Shown: piece after piece, positions 1 through 9,268 of the stretch
Numbering within the stretch: the first letter of the stretch is position 1
Layout: each line of letters begins with the position of its first letter
Notes under the pieces: generated by a model
Told to the model about the DNA's origin: nothing
Database searches by the model: none
The model's input: the letters and a program-made list of their open reading frames with translations, nothing else
From: Escherichia ruysiae
GTDB lineage: Bacteria > Pseudomonadota > Gammaproteobacteria > Enterobacterales > Enterobacteriaceae
Strand: one strand, 5' to 3'
NCBI RefSeq assembly: GCF_902498915.1
Contig: NZ_CABVLQ010000001.1
Length of the DNA: 64,000 bases
Made by a program: the position numbers and the translations under genes

Positions 1-723
1 GGCAATCATGGGCGTTATTTTTCCCTGCGCCGGGAGCCGCGTCGGTTGTCTGAGAACGCCCGCCGCTACGGCACCCGCACACCCTATACGGGTTCGGAAG
101 TATTCCTGTCGCTGGTTGACCAGTATGAAGCCCCATACCCGGAAAATCTGCGCCATATCACCATCACTGCCATGGTCACCAACCGCGATCTGCCCTGTCT
201 TATTGCACGCAATGGTCGGGACGATCTGACCGTGGATGCGGCCATCCCTGTGGCAGGCGTGGGGCTTATCCGTCCACCTCGTCCACCACAGCCACCACTG
301 GCGGAACGTGAAATGGCCTGGCGGTTGATCCGCCAGTTATCCTTTAATTATCTGCCGCTGGCCGATCTGGATCACCGCACCGGCGGTCAGGCACTGCGCG
401 ATCTGCTGAACCTGTTTATTCCGGCGCATGACAGTCCGCAGTCGCGTCAGGTACGCAGCCTGATTGGCTGTAAAACAACGCCTGTTACCCGCCGTCTGCC
501 CGGTTCCGGGCTGCTGGTTTATGGTCGCGGCGTCAGTTGTGAGCTGACGGTGGATGAAGACGGATTCTCTGGTATTAGCCCGTATCTGTTCGGTCTGGTG
601 TTGGAGCAATATATCGCTCGTCATGTTTCCATTAATACCTTCTCGCAGATGACGCTGCACAGTATGCAACGTGGGAAAATTATGACCTGGCCGGTCAGAG
701 CCGGACTACGGGGAAGTGTATGA
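1..723 (+). CDS. tssF: TssF, type VI secretion baseplate protein (5' end cut by window)
   Basis: The reading frame is open from base 1, so only the C-terminal 240 or so residues of a protein usually near 600 residues are present. The sequence matches the TssF/VasA/ImpG family: a run with the PRPPQPPL segment and the REMAWRLIRQLSFNYLPL block, followed by a conserved G(R)GVSCELTVDE strand and a C-terminal LEQYIARHVSINTFSQ helix. TssF forms baseplate wedges with TssG and TssK, from which the contractile sheath is assembled. The stop overlaps the tssG start (ATGA at 720-723), the usual coupling of these two genes. The assignment rests on family patterns and gene order. Confidence 0.88.
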   Translation, partial: GNHGRYFSLRREPRRLSENARRYGTRTPYTGSEVFLSLVDQYEAPYPENLRHITITAMVTNRDLPCLIARNGRDDLTVDAAIPVAGVGLIRPPRPPQPPLAEREMAWRLIRQLSFNYLPLADLDHRTGGQALRDLLNLFIPAHDSPQSRQVRSLIGCKTTPVTRRLPGSGLLVYGRGVSCELTVDEDGFSGISPYLFGLVLEQYIARHVSINTFSQMTLHSMQRGKIMTWPVRAGLRGSV

Positions 724-1715
724 GCGGCGATTTCACCCAAGCGCAGAAAACGCCCTGGCGCTATGGTTTTCTGAACCTGATGCGCCGCGTGGATGTGCAG
801 TTGTGTACCGTCCCTGCAGGTAGTGCCTGGCAACCAGGTATGGAAAAATTTCGCCTGGGACAAACACCTACACTGACCTTTGCGCCACGGGAAATCGCCA
901 ATGTGAGCTGGCAGCAAGGACGCCTGCACCTTAGCCTTTACAGCCTTGGACTGTGGGGTCCGAACGGTCCGCTGCCACTGCATTACACTGAACTCGCGCG
1001 CAATCGGACCGAAAGCCGCTGCGATCCGACCCTGACCCGTTTTACCGATCTTTTTCATCACCGCTGGCTGACGCAGTTTTATCAGGCATGGCGCAGCGCC
1101 CAGTCCGCCGGGGGCGGTCTGGATAAACAGGAATATGACCGTTTTGCCTTTTATATCGCCAGCCTCAGCGGGCAGGATTTACGGGAAAGTGCAGATAGCT
1201 CGCTGCCGGATCACGTTCGCCTGGCGGCATCGGCCCATCTGGTGCGCGAATCCCGCAACCCGGACGGCTTGGCCGCCACGCTGGCGCACTATTTCAGTGT
1301 GCCTTTCCGGATACAAGAGTATGTCCTGCACTGGATAACGGTGGCTGATGATGAAATTACCCGACTGGGGATACCAGCCCCCTCTTCCGTCATTGGCAAC
1401 GGCGCACTCATCGGCCAGGCCGTGCCGGACATGCAATATAAGTTCCGGCTGGTGATTGGCCCGCTGACACTGGCTGACTACCGGCGTTTCCTGCCTGGTG
1501 GTAATAACCTGCCAGTACTAACGGAACTGGTTCGTGCATTTACCGGGTTTGAATACTGCTGGGAAATTGAGCTACAGCTTAAACCACACGCAGCCCCTTC
1601 GGCTGTTACTGGCGGTCCATATCAGCTTGGCTGGACCGCCTGGGCAGGGAAAGCCCTGCACGACAACCCGGTGACGGGCATGATTTTCGAACCTGAACAC
1701 TATCTGGCACACTGA
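720..1715 (+). CDS. tssG: TssG, type VI secretion baseplate protein
   Basis: This 331-residue protein belongs to the TssG/VasB/ImpH family. The N-terminus has the typical PWRYGFLNLMRRVD start, and then an LYSLGLWGPNGPLPLHYTE block with a conserved FTDLFHHR stretch, all recognisable TssG signatures. TssG binds two TssF copies in each baseplate wedge in the cytoplasm under the inner membrane. The start overlaps the end of tssF by four bases, and tssA follows after 10 bases, so the three are probably one transcript. The length is normal for the family and no frame damage is seen. Confidence 0.9.
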   Translation: MSGDFTQAQKTPWRYGFLNLMRRVDVQLCTVPAGSAWQPGMEKFRLGQTPTLTFAPREIANVSWQQGRLHLSLYSLGLWGPNGPLPLHYTELARNRTESRCDPTLTRFTDLFHHRWLTQFYQAWRSAQSAGGGLDKQEYDRFAFYIASLSGQDLRESADSSLPDHVRLAASAHLVRESRNPDGLAATLAHYFSVPFRIQEYVLHWITVADDEITRLGIPAPSSVIGNGALIGQAVPDMQYKFRLVIGPLTLADYRRFLPGGNNLPVLTELVRAFTGFEYCWEIELQLKPHAAPSAVTGGPYQLGWTAWAGKALHDNPVTGMIFEPEHYLAH

Positions 1716-1725
1716 GGATAATTTA

Positions 1726-2775
1726 ATGGATACCCCCCTGTCTGACCCTATTTCGGCTGAATGCCCCTGCGGCCCGGATCTGGAGTATGATCCAGAGTAC
1801 CTGTTGCTGTTCACCCGCGCCTTAGCGCGTGAAGAGGCGCAATATGGCGATTTTGTCAGTACACCGGAAACTATTAACTGGGCGGAGCTGGAGCGGGACG
1901 CCCGCCGCCTGCTGGCACGCAGTAAAGATATCCGCATCCTGGTTGTCCTGCTGCGTTGCCGTATCCAGCAGGCCGGAGCCAGAGGGCTGGTGGAGACACT
2001 CACGCTTCTGGAAACGTTGTGTGTCACAAACCCGGACACCATCCATCCACAACTGCTTACGGCTGAAGATACCACCGCCGAAGATGCGGCTGTAGCACGC
2101 AGTAACGCGCTGTCGGCGCTACTGGACCACGAAGGCGTAATGGCTGATATTCGTGGCATTACGCTATCAAACAACGCCGCCATGCGCCTTCAGGTTCGGG
2201 ATGTGGAACGTTCGCTGTCTGCATCACGCCCGGCGGATGCGCTGGCACCGGAATCAGTACGTCAGCAACTGGCCGACCTGGAAGCACGCGGCGCACTGCC
2301 GCTGGACGCATTTCGCCAGGCCGCCGAGATCACTGAGCGACTGCAACACCATGCTCGTGAAACGCTGAATGACCTGGCCCCGGACTTTTCGCGTCTGACG
2401 CAACTGCTGACCCTGTTGCCTGGGGCGGTACAGACAACTACGCCAGAAATCCCACAACCAAAACCGCAGGCTGATCAGCCGAAGTATGCTGCTATCGATA
2501 ATACCAGACTGACACTAGCAGGGCATGTCGCTCCCACAGTGGATATACCAGCCGAAACGACCGCAAAGATCATCGCAGAGCCACAGCAAATCAGCGATCG
2601 GAACGACGCACTGAAACGCCTGCGAGTCATCCGCCGCTGGTTTGAGCACAGTGAACCAAGCAGTCCGACCATTCCTTTGTTGCGTCAGGCGGAACGACTG
2701 GTCGGTAAACGCTTTTCGGAGATAATCAATGAAGTTCCAGCAGAACTGCTGGAGAAGTGGGATGCGCAGGAATAA
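1726..2775 (+). CDS. tssA: TssA, type VI secretion sheath-assembly protein (ImpA N-terminal family)
   Basis: The 349-residue protein begins with an ImpA_N domain (about residues 8-140): CGPDLEYDPEY, QYGDF, INWAELERDARRLL and RSKDIRI are all present. A less conserved helical and proline-rich linker covers about residues 220-285. The C-terminus (RNDALKRLRVIRRWFEHSEPSSP and then IPLLRQAERLVGKRF) is the short conserved domain of TssA proteins. TssA sits on the baseplate and leads tail tube and sheath growth. It is the last gene of the cluster before the aspV tRNA, and its end marks the boundary between accessory and core chromosome. Confidence 0.9.
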   Translation: MDTPLSDPISAECPCGPDLEYDPEYLLLFTRALAREEAQYGDFVSTPETINWAELERDARRLLARSKDIRILVVLLRCRIQQAGARGLVETLTLLETLCVTNPDTIHPQLLTAEDTTAEDAAVARSNALSALLDHEGVMADIRGITLSNNAAMRLQVRDVERSLSASRPADALAPESVRQQLADLEARGALPLDAFRQAAEITERLQHHARETLNDLAPDFSRLTQLLTLLPGAVQTTTPEIPQPKPQADQPKYAAIDNTRLTLAGHVAPTVDIPAETTAKIIAEPQQISDRNDALKRLRVIRRWFEHSEPSSPTIPLLRQAERLVGKRFSEIINEVPAELLEKWDAQE

Positions 2776-2779
2776 CCAA

Positions 2780-2809
2780 AATGACCAGAACTTATAACTA
2801 CTGGTCATT
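2780..2809. repeat. Inverted repeat just after tssA
   Basis: Nine-base perfect arms (AATGACCAG and CTGGTCATT) flank a 12-base loop, five bases after the tssA stop. It may end the T6SS transcript, but no strong T run follows, so it could also be a protein site. Function is inferred only from position. Confidence 0.4.
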
Positions 2810-2882
2810 ATATGGTGTAACTATTTTCTGGATTAAATCCATTTAACTTCCGGGGTGAAAAATCCCGAAAGCCAGAAACGAC

Positions 2883-2913
2883 AAAAGCCTGAACCATTGC
2901 TGATTCAGGCTTT
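2883..2913 (-). terminator. Rho-independent terminator of aspV
   Basis: The arms AAAGCCTGAA and TTCAGGCTTT pair around a 10-base loop, and on the minus strand the stem runs into a short T tract. It lies 9 bases past the 3' end of the aspV tRNA. Confidence 0.8.
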
Positions 2914-2921
2914 CTAAATAT

Positions 2922-2998
2922 TGGCGGAACGGACGGGACTCGAACCCGCGACCCCCTGCGTGACAGGCAGGTATTCTAACCGACTGAACTACCGCTCC
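2922..2998 (-). tRNA. aspV: tRNA-Asp (GTC)
   Basis: The 77-base sequence, read on the minus strand, starts GGAGCGGTAG and ends with encoded CCA. The anticodon GTC is at 2962-2964 and the T loop GTTCGAGTC is intact. It is identical to the second tRNA-Asp in this window at 11146-11222. It stands alone here, with its own promoter and terminator. tRNA genes are common integration points, and the type VI secretion cluster abuts its 3' side. I name it aspV from the neighbouring dnaQ-rnhA pair. Confidence 0.97.
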
Positions 2999-3026
2999 GC
3001 GTTTTATTCCGTTGGGAACGAGGCGA

Positions 3027-3055
3027 ATACTACGGATTGCCTCGCCCTTCGTCAA
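3027..3055 (-). promoter_or_regulatory. aspV promoter
   Basis: On the minus strand a -35 TTGACG (3050-3055) and a -10 TAGTAT (3027-3032) are separated by 17 bases. The bases after the -10 (TCGCCTCG) are GC-rich, like the discriminators of stringently controlled stable RNA promoters. Inferred from consensus match and position. Confidence 0.65.
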
Positions 3056-3130
3056 TTGTTTTTCTCATCTTTTGAATCGTTTGCTGCAAAAATCGCCCAA
3101 CTCGCTATTTTTAGCACCTTTTACATGTAT

Positions 3131-3862
3131 TTATGCCCGCCAGAGGCAGCTTCCGCCCTTCTTCTGCACCAGATCGAGACGAGCTTCATGCGCTGCTAGC
3201 TCTTCATCCGTCGCAAAAACAACGCGTAACTTACTTGCCTGGCGCACAATGCGCTGAATTGTTGCTTCACCTTGTTGCTGTTGTGTTTCACCTTCCATCG
3301 CAAAAGCCATCGACGTTTGGCCACCGGTCATCGCCAGATAAACTTCCGCAAGGATCTGGGCATCGAGTAATGCCCCGTGCAATGTACGCTTGCTGTTATC
3401 TATTTCGTAGCGGGCGCATAACGCATCGAGGCTGTTGCGCTTACCAGGAAACATTTTCCTCGCTACCGCAAGGCTATCGGTGACCTTACAGAAGGTATTG
3501 GTCTTCGGAATATCGCGCTTGAGCAGCGAAAACTCGTAGTCCATAAAGCCGATATCGAACGCTGCGTTATGGATCACCAGCTCCGCGCCACGAATATAGT
3601 CCATGAACTCATCAGCTACTTCGGCAAACGTAGGCTTATCGAGCAAAAACTCATCGGCAATACCATGTACGCCAAAGGCTTCCGGATCCACCAGCCGATC
3701 GGGCTTAAGATAAACGTGAAAGTTATTGCCCGTCAGTCGACGGTTCACCACTTCAACGGCACCAATCTCAATGATCTTGTGGCCTTCATAGTGCGCACCA
3801 ATCTGGTTCATACCGGTGGTTTCGGTATCGAGAACGATCTGGCGTGTAATTGCAGTGCTCAT
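3131..3862 (-). CDS. dnaQ: DNA polymerase III epsilon subunit, 3'-5' proofreading exonuclease
   Basis: The 243-residue protein proofreads for the replicative polymerase and binds the alpha subunit DnaE, also encoded in this window. The DEDDh exonuclease domain shows D12 and E14 (DTETTG), the [11 protein letters not shown] block and the HGALLDAQ block. A clamp-binding QTSMAF segment follows, and the C-terminal tail binds alpha. I start at ATG 3862 (MSTAITRQ), the known E. coli start. An in-frame start three codons upstream exists but is unlikely. The gene is divergent from rnhA, with only 64 bases between them, so the promoters of the two genes must overlap. Confidence 0.98.
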
Positions 3863-3926
3863 AGCGGTCATTTATGTCAGACTTGTCGTTTTACAGTTCG
3901 ATTCAATTACAGGAAGTCTACCAGAG

Positions 3927-4394
3927 ATGCTTAAACAGGTAGAAATTTTCACCGATGGTTCGTGTCTGGGTAATCCAGGACCTGGGGGTTACGGCGCTAT
4001 TTTACGTTATCGCGGACGCGAGAAAACCTTTAGCGCAGGCTACACCCGCACCACCAATAACCGTATGGAGTTGATGGCTGCTATTGTCGCGCTGGAAGCG
4101 TTAAAAGAACATTGCGAAGTCATTTTGAGTACCGACAGCCAGTATGTCCGCCAGGGGATTACCCAGTGGATCCATAACTGGAAAAAACGTGGCTGGAAAA
4201 CCGCAGACAAAAAACCGGTAAAAAATGTCGATCTCTGGCAACGTCTTGATGCCGCGCTGGGACAGCATCAAATCAAATGGGAATGGGTAAAAGGCCATGC
4301 CGGACACCCGGAAAACGAACGCTGTGATGAACTGGCTCGTGCTGCGGCAATGAATCCCACGCTGGAAGATACGGGCTATCAAGTCGAAGTTTAA
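3927..4394 (+). CDS. rnhA: Ribonuclease HI
   Basis: This 155-residue enzyme cuts the RNA strand of RNA-DNA hybrids, removing R-loops and helping clear Okazaki primers. The catalytic D10 (FTDGS), the glutamate in NNRMELMA, the aspartate in STDSQYV and the late aspartate in ERCDELA are all visible. The basic [15 protein letters not shown] stretch is the substrate-binding handle. I start at ATG 3927, the known E. coli start, although the frame is open further upstream. The last four bases overlap the convergent yafS gene. Confidence 0.98.
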
Positions 4395-5113
4395 GCCTGT
4401 GGTTTACGACATTGCCGGGTGGCACCGACCGCCTGGCGAATTCGCGGTTTGTTTTTACTCTGTTTCATCGGATTTAGCGTTAAAGGAATAGTCCGTTTCC
4501 GGGCAACAATAAGTTGTAAGCAACCAAGCGCAGGAATGTGCGTGCTCAATAGTTTTCCACCGTGCTTGTTCCACGGGAGAACATGGAAACGGCTGGCGTG
4601 TAGCACTTCAAAATTCAACAAAGAGAGCCAGTCCAGTTGCCGCATCAGAGTAAACATCCGGCTGTTATAGGGCGATGTTTTTCGCAATACCGGCACAAGT
4701 TTGCGTAATCCCATTAAACTGATGGGATTGAAGCCGCTAATAACCAGCCAGCCATCATCAATCAATACCCTATCGGCTTCGCGCAATAAACGATGCGGAT
4801 CAGTGCACCACGGCAATGTATGCGCCAGTAGACAAACATCGACGGATTTATCGGCAAAAGGAAGATGAAGTGGGTCCGCCTGCACCTGGACGGGCATTCC
4901 TTGCGCTGAAACATTCACTTGATGAGAAACCGCGCACGCTTCGCAATTGATTTCTGCGCTTAAATTGCCAATCTTAAGCAGATGAAAACCATACATTTTA
5001 GCGAACCACGGGTTGAGCTGGCGTTCCAGCGCCTTGCGATAAAGCTCTCCCCAGGGCAAATCGCCCCAGCAATCAGGAGCCACGACAGTTTGGGGGATCC
5101 TTGCCGGTTTCAT
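4391..5113 (-). CDS. yafS: Putative SAM-dependent methyltransferase YafS
   Basis: This 240-residue protein has a methyltransferase type 11-like core: [24 protein letters not shown] (post-I region), then [20 protein letters not shown]. The substrate is unknown. The C-terminus is short, basic and lysine/arginine-rich. I prefer ATG 5113 over the GTG at 5116, because a GGAAGG ribosome site lies 5 bases upstream of it. It overlaps rnhA convergently by four bases and diverges from gloB with about 33 bases between. Confidence 0.9.
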
Positions 5114-5146
5114 CACAACCTTCCGTTTCGCACTGAGAGGTAATAT

Positions 5147-5902
5147 ATGAATCTTAACAGTATTTCCGCCTTTGATGACAATTACATCTGGGTTTTGTCT
5201 GATGAAGCAGGTCGTTGCCTGATTGTCGACCCAGGAGAGGCAGAACCCGTATTAAAGGCGATTTCAGCTAACAACTGGCAACCAGTAGCGATTTTCCTCA
5301 CCCACCATCACCACGATCACGTTGGCGGTGTAAAAGAACTGGTAGAAAAGTATCCGCAAATTGTGGTGTATGGGCCAGAAGAGACACAAGATAAGGGAAC
5401 AACGCAGGTAGTCAAAGATGGCGATACTGCCTTCGTTTTGGGGCATGAATTTAGTGTAATTGCTACGCCAGGTCACACTTTAGGACATATCTGTTACTTT
5501 AGCAAACCTTATCTATTTTGTGGCGACACTCTGTTTTCTGGCGGTTGCGGTAGACTATTCGAAGGCACTGCATCACAGATGTATCAATCACTTAAAAAAT
5601 TAAGTGAACTTCCTGACGATACTCTGGTGTGTTGCGCTCACGAATATACTTTATCAAATATGAAGTTTGCTTTGAGCATTCTTCCGCACGATTTGTCTAT
5701 AAATGATTATTATCGTAAAGTTAAGGAGTTACGGGCAAAAAATCAAATAACACTACCCGTAATTCTGAAAAATGAGCGGCAAAATAATGTTTTTTTGAGA
5801 ACAGAAGATATTGATTTAATTAATGTAATTAATAAAGAAACATTATTGCAACAACCTGAAGAACGTTTTGCCTGGTTAAGGTCAAAGAAAGATAGATTCT
5901 GA
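5147..5902 (+). CDS. gloB: Hydroxyacylglutathione hydrolase (glyoxalase II)
   Basis: The 251-residue enzyme hydrolyses S-lactoylglutathione to lactate and glutathione, the second step of methylglyoxal detoxification. The metallo-beta-lactamase motif THHHHDHVGG (H53, H55, D57, H58) supplies the binuclear metal site. The later GHTLGH and CGDTLFSGGCGR segments complete it. The C-terminal hydroxyacylglutathione hydrolase domain (about 165-251) has the expected CCAHEYT and LRSKKDRF ends. The 3' half is clearly more AT-rich than the 5' half, without frame damage. Several residues differ from the K-12 protein as I remember it. Confidence 0.97.
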   Translation: MNLNSISAFDDNYIWVLSDEAGRCLIVDPGEAEPVLKAISANNWQPVAIFLTHHHHDHVGGVKELVEKYPQIVVYGPEETQDKGTTQVVKDGDTAFVLGHEFSVIATPGHTLGHICYFSKPYLFCGDTLFSGGCGRLFEGTASQMYQSLKKLSELPDDTLVCCAHEYTLSNMKFALSILPHDLSINDYYRKVKELRAKNQITLPVILKNERQNNVFLRTEDIDLINVINKETLLQQPEERFAWLRSKKDRF

Positions 5903-5973
5903 TAAAACTTTCTTGTCATCAGCTTCGTTCGCCGTTATGATCGGTCGTCTTTTAAGCAACTATTGACACACAC

Positions 5974-7332
5974 ATGAAGGCAAAAGCGATATTACTCGCC
6001 TCTGTCCTGCTCGTGGGTTGCCAGAGTACTGGTAACGTTCAACAGCACGCACAGAGCCTTTCTGCAGCTGGTCAAGGGGAAGCAGCAAAGTTTACAAGTC
6101 AGGCACGATGGATGGACGATGGGACGTCTATCGCGCCGGATGGTGACTTGTGGGCTTTCATAGGCGACGAGCTAAAGATGGGAATTCCGGAAAACGACCG
6201 GATTCGCGAACAGAAACAGAAATATTTACGCAATAAGAGCTATCTCCACGATGTAACTTTACGGGCAGAGCCGTATATGTACTGGATAGCCGGGCAAGTT
6301 AAAAAACGTAACATGCCTATGGAACTGGTACTACTACCCATAGTGGAGAGCGCTTTTGATCCTCACGCGACGTCTGGCGCCAATGCCGCAGGCATCTGGC
6401 AGATCATTCCGAGCACGGGGCGCAATTATGGTTTGAAACAGACCCGCAATTATGACGCGCGTCGCGATGTTGTTGCTTCAACAACTGCCGCGCTGAACAT
6501 GATGCAGCGTCTGAACAAGATGTTTGACGGCGACTGGCTTCTGACCGTAGCGGCTTATAACAGCGGCGAAGGTCGGGTCATGAAGGCAATTAAAACGAAC
6601 AAAGCGCGTGGGAAATCCACGGACTTCTGGTCGTTACCGTTGCCGCAGGAAACGAAGCAGTACGTGCCTAAGATGCTGGCATTGAGTGATATTCTCAAAA
6701 ACAGCAAGCGTTATGGTGTACGTCTGCCGACGACCGATGAAAGCCGTGCTCTGGCGCGTGTACACCTGAGTAGCCCGGTTGAAATGGCGAAGGTTGCAGA
6801 TATGGCGGGAATTTCCGTCAGCAAACTGAAGACCTTCAACGCTGGCGTGAAAGGCTCCACGCTGGGCGCAAGTGGTCCACAGTACGTGATGGTGCCAAAG
6901 AAACATGCAGATCAACTGCGTGAATCTCTGGCTTCAGGCGAAATTGCTGCCGTACAGTCGACACTGGTTGCCGACAATACGCCGCTTAATAGCCGCGTTT
7001 ACACCGTACGCTCTGGCGACACGCTTTCAAGCATCGCTTCACGTCTCGGCGTAAGCACAAAGAATTTGCAGCAGTGGAACAATCTGCGCGGTTCTAAGCT
7101 GAAACCAGGTCAAAGTCTGACAATTGGCGCTGGTAGTAGCGCACAGCGGTTGGCAAACAACAGCGATAGCATTACGTATCGTGTGCGCAAAGGTGATTCG
7201 CTTTCAAGCATTGCTAAGCGTCACGGCGTAAACATCAAAGATGTGATGCGCTGGAACAGCGATACTGCGAATCTGCAACCAGGCGACAAGCTGACGTTGT
7301 TTGTGAAAAACAACAATATGCCAGATTCCTGA
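5974..7332 (+). CDS. mltD: Membrane-bound lytic murein transglycosylase D
   Basis: This 452-residue lipoprotein cleaves peptidoglycan glycan strands to form 1,6-anhydromuramyl products. The signal peptide ends in a lipobox with C16 (LLVGC). The lytic transglycosylase domain spans about 105-250, with catalytic E125 in VESAFDP and the AAGIWQI block. Two LysM peptidoglycan-binding repeats lie near 343-386 and 401-445, each starting with a YxVRxGDxLSSIA pattern. It follows gloB by about 70 bases and is ended by a strong terminator. Confidence 0.97.
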   Translation: MKAKAILLASVLLVGCQSTGNVQQHAQSLSAAGQGEAAKFTSQARWMDDGTSIAPDGDLWAFIGDELKMGIPENDRIREQKQKYLRNKSYLHDVTLRAEPYMYWIAGQVKKRNMPMELVLLPIVESAFDPHATSGANAAGIWQIIPSTGRNYGLKQTRNYDARRDVVASTTAALNMMQRLNKMFDGDWLLTVAAYNSGEGRVMKAIKTNKARGKSTDFWSLPLPQETKQYVPKMLALSDILKNSKRYGVRLPTTDESRALARVHLSSPVEMAKVADMAGISVSKLKTFNAGVKGSTLGASGPQYVMVPKKHADQLRESLASGEIAAVQSTLVADNTPLNSRVYTVRSGDTLSSIASRLGVSTKNLQQWNNLRGSKLKPGQSLTIGAGSSAQRLANNSDSITYRVRKGDSLSSIAKRHGVNIKDVMRWNSDTANLQPGDKLTLFVKNNNMPDS

Positions 7333-7347
7333 CAAACCAGATAACAG

Positions 7348-7379
7348 AAAGGCACCGATTCCCCCGGTGCCTTTTTTAT
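7348..7379 (+). terminator. Rho-independent terminator after mltD
   Basis: The stem GGCACCG/CGGTGCC (7351-7371) is followed by a T tract on the plus strand. It fills the gap between convergent mltD and yafE and abuts the yafE stop. Confidence 0.85.
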
Positions 7380-8150
7380 TTATGCCGCTTTATGTGCTTC
7401 AACCATGATGATATCACTGGTGAAAGAGCCATCATTCTGCAAGGCAAAATACGTTTTCACCTCTGTCGATGCGCTCTGTTGGTAAACGCGAATAGCGTCC
7501 ACTAACACTTCTGGCGTACGCATTCTCGCAACCCACGAAGAGAATTCCAGAGGTAATTTATCGGTGATCACATTATCGACAAGCAGATATGCTTCATTGA
7601 TTAACGTCAACCACTCACCGCTGGCGTAATTACGCACGTGAGAAGCATCGCGCAATGCTTCTATCGTCTGTAACCAAATATCGCGTACCGGGTGACCCGG
7701 AGACATTACGTCCATCACAATCAGCATACCGCCGGGCTTCAAGACCCGATTCACTTCACGCAATGCCGCACCGACATCATGCCAGTGGTGAGCAGAATAA
7801 CGACTAATAACAATATTAAAGGTGTGATCGGCAAAAGGCAGGCTTTCGGCATACCCCTGGCGGGTGGTGATATTTTTCAGTTGTCGGGTATCTGCAGCCT
7901 GTGCAACAACATCCAGCATTTGGGAAGATAAGTCATACGCCACCACTTCCTGCACGTTTTGCGCAGCGACAAAGCTGGCATGTCCTGCTCCACAGCCCAT
8001 ATCAAGTACGCAAGCCTCAGGATACTCTGCCAGACACGCCGCCAGGCGCTGTAAGTCGCGCCCGGATGCATGCACGGCACTGGTTAAATATTCACTGGCC
8101 TGCGAGCTAAATTGCTTTTCTACGTGCTCATGGTGGGATTGTGTTGTCAT
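7380..8150 (-). CDS. yafE: SAM-dependent methyltransferase YafE (UbiE/COQ5-like)
   Basis: The 256-residue protein has a complete methyltransferase type 11 fold. Motif I is VLDMGCGAGHAS near residue 49, the acidic loop is VAYDLSSQML, motif II is ISRYSAHHWHDV, and the post-motif is REVNRVLKPGGMLIVMDV. It resembles UbiE and BioC-type enzymes, but the substrate is unknown. The full-length form is present here, including the N-terminal SHHEHVEKQFSSQASEY segment. It is convergent with mltD and follows yafD on the same strand after about 77 bases. Confidence 0.9.
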   Translation of the reverse strand: MTTQSHHEHVEKQFSSQASEYLTSAVHASGRDLQRLAACLAEYPEACVLDMGCGAGHASFVAAQNVQEVVAYDLSSQMLDVVAQAADTRQLKNITTRQGYAESLPFADHTFNIVISRYSAHHWHDVGAALREVNRVLKPGGMLIVMDVMSPGHPVRDIWLQTIEALRDASHVRNYASGEWLTLINEAYLLVDNVITDKLPLEFSSWVARMRTPEVLVDAIRVYQQSASTEVKTYFALQNDGSFTSDIIMVEAHKAA

Positions 8151-8227
8151 TGCACTGTCCTTTTGTTGTTTGAGTATAAAAAGGCAGCGCCAAACGTTGG
8201 TCTGCCCTGTGGCAGACCTGACATACC

Positions 8228-9028
<801 letters not shown>

Positions 9029-9268
9029 TTTTGACTTTGAAACCTCTATTACGTCAACCCTTCCGCACTCGGGAGGGTTCTACTGTTATAGGGATTTTAG
9101 CTCACTCTTTCAACGAGCAATTGTATATTGTTATGTAAGCAAGTGCTTACACCGCACAGAATTTTGCTCATTATTGAGAACATTAAATCGGATGACATAT
9201 TACGTATCCTGATGGTTTAATAACAAATAAATTCAAAATATCTCTTCTATTTTGCAACAGGAGCAAAA

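Noticed and set aside
337..2808. Minus-strand frames under the T6SS genes, the longest 203 codons
   Set aside because: They are shadows of GC-rich coding frames; the plus-strand frames carry TssF, TssG and TssA family sequence.
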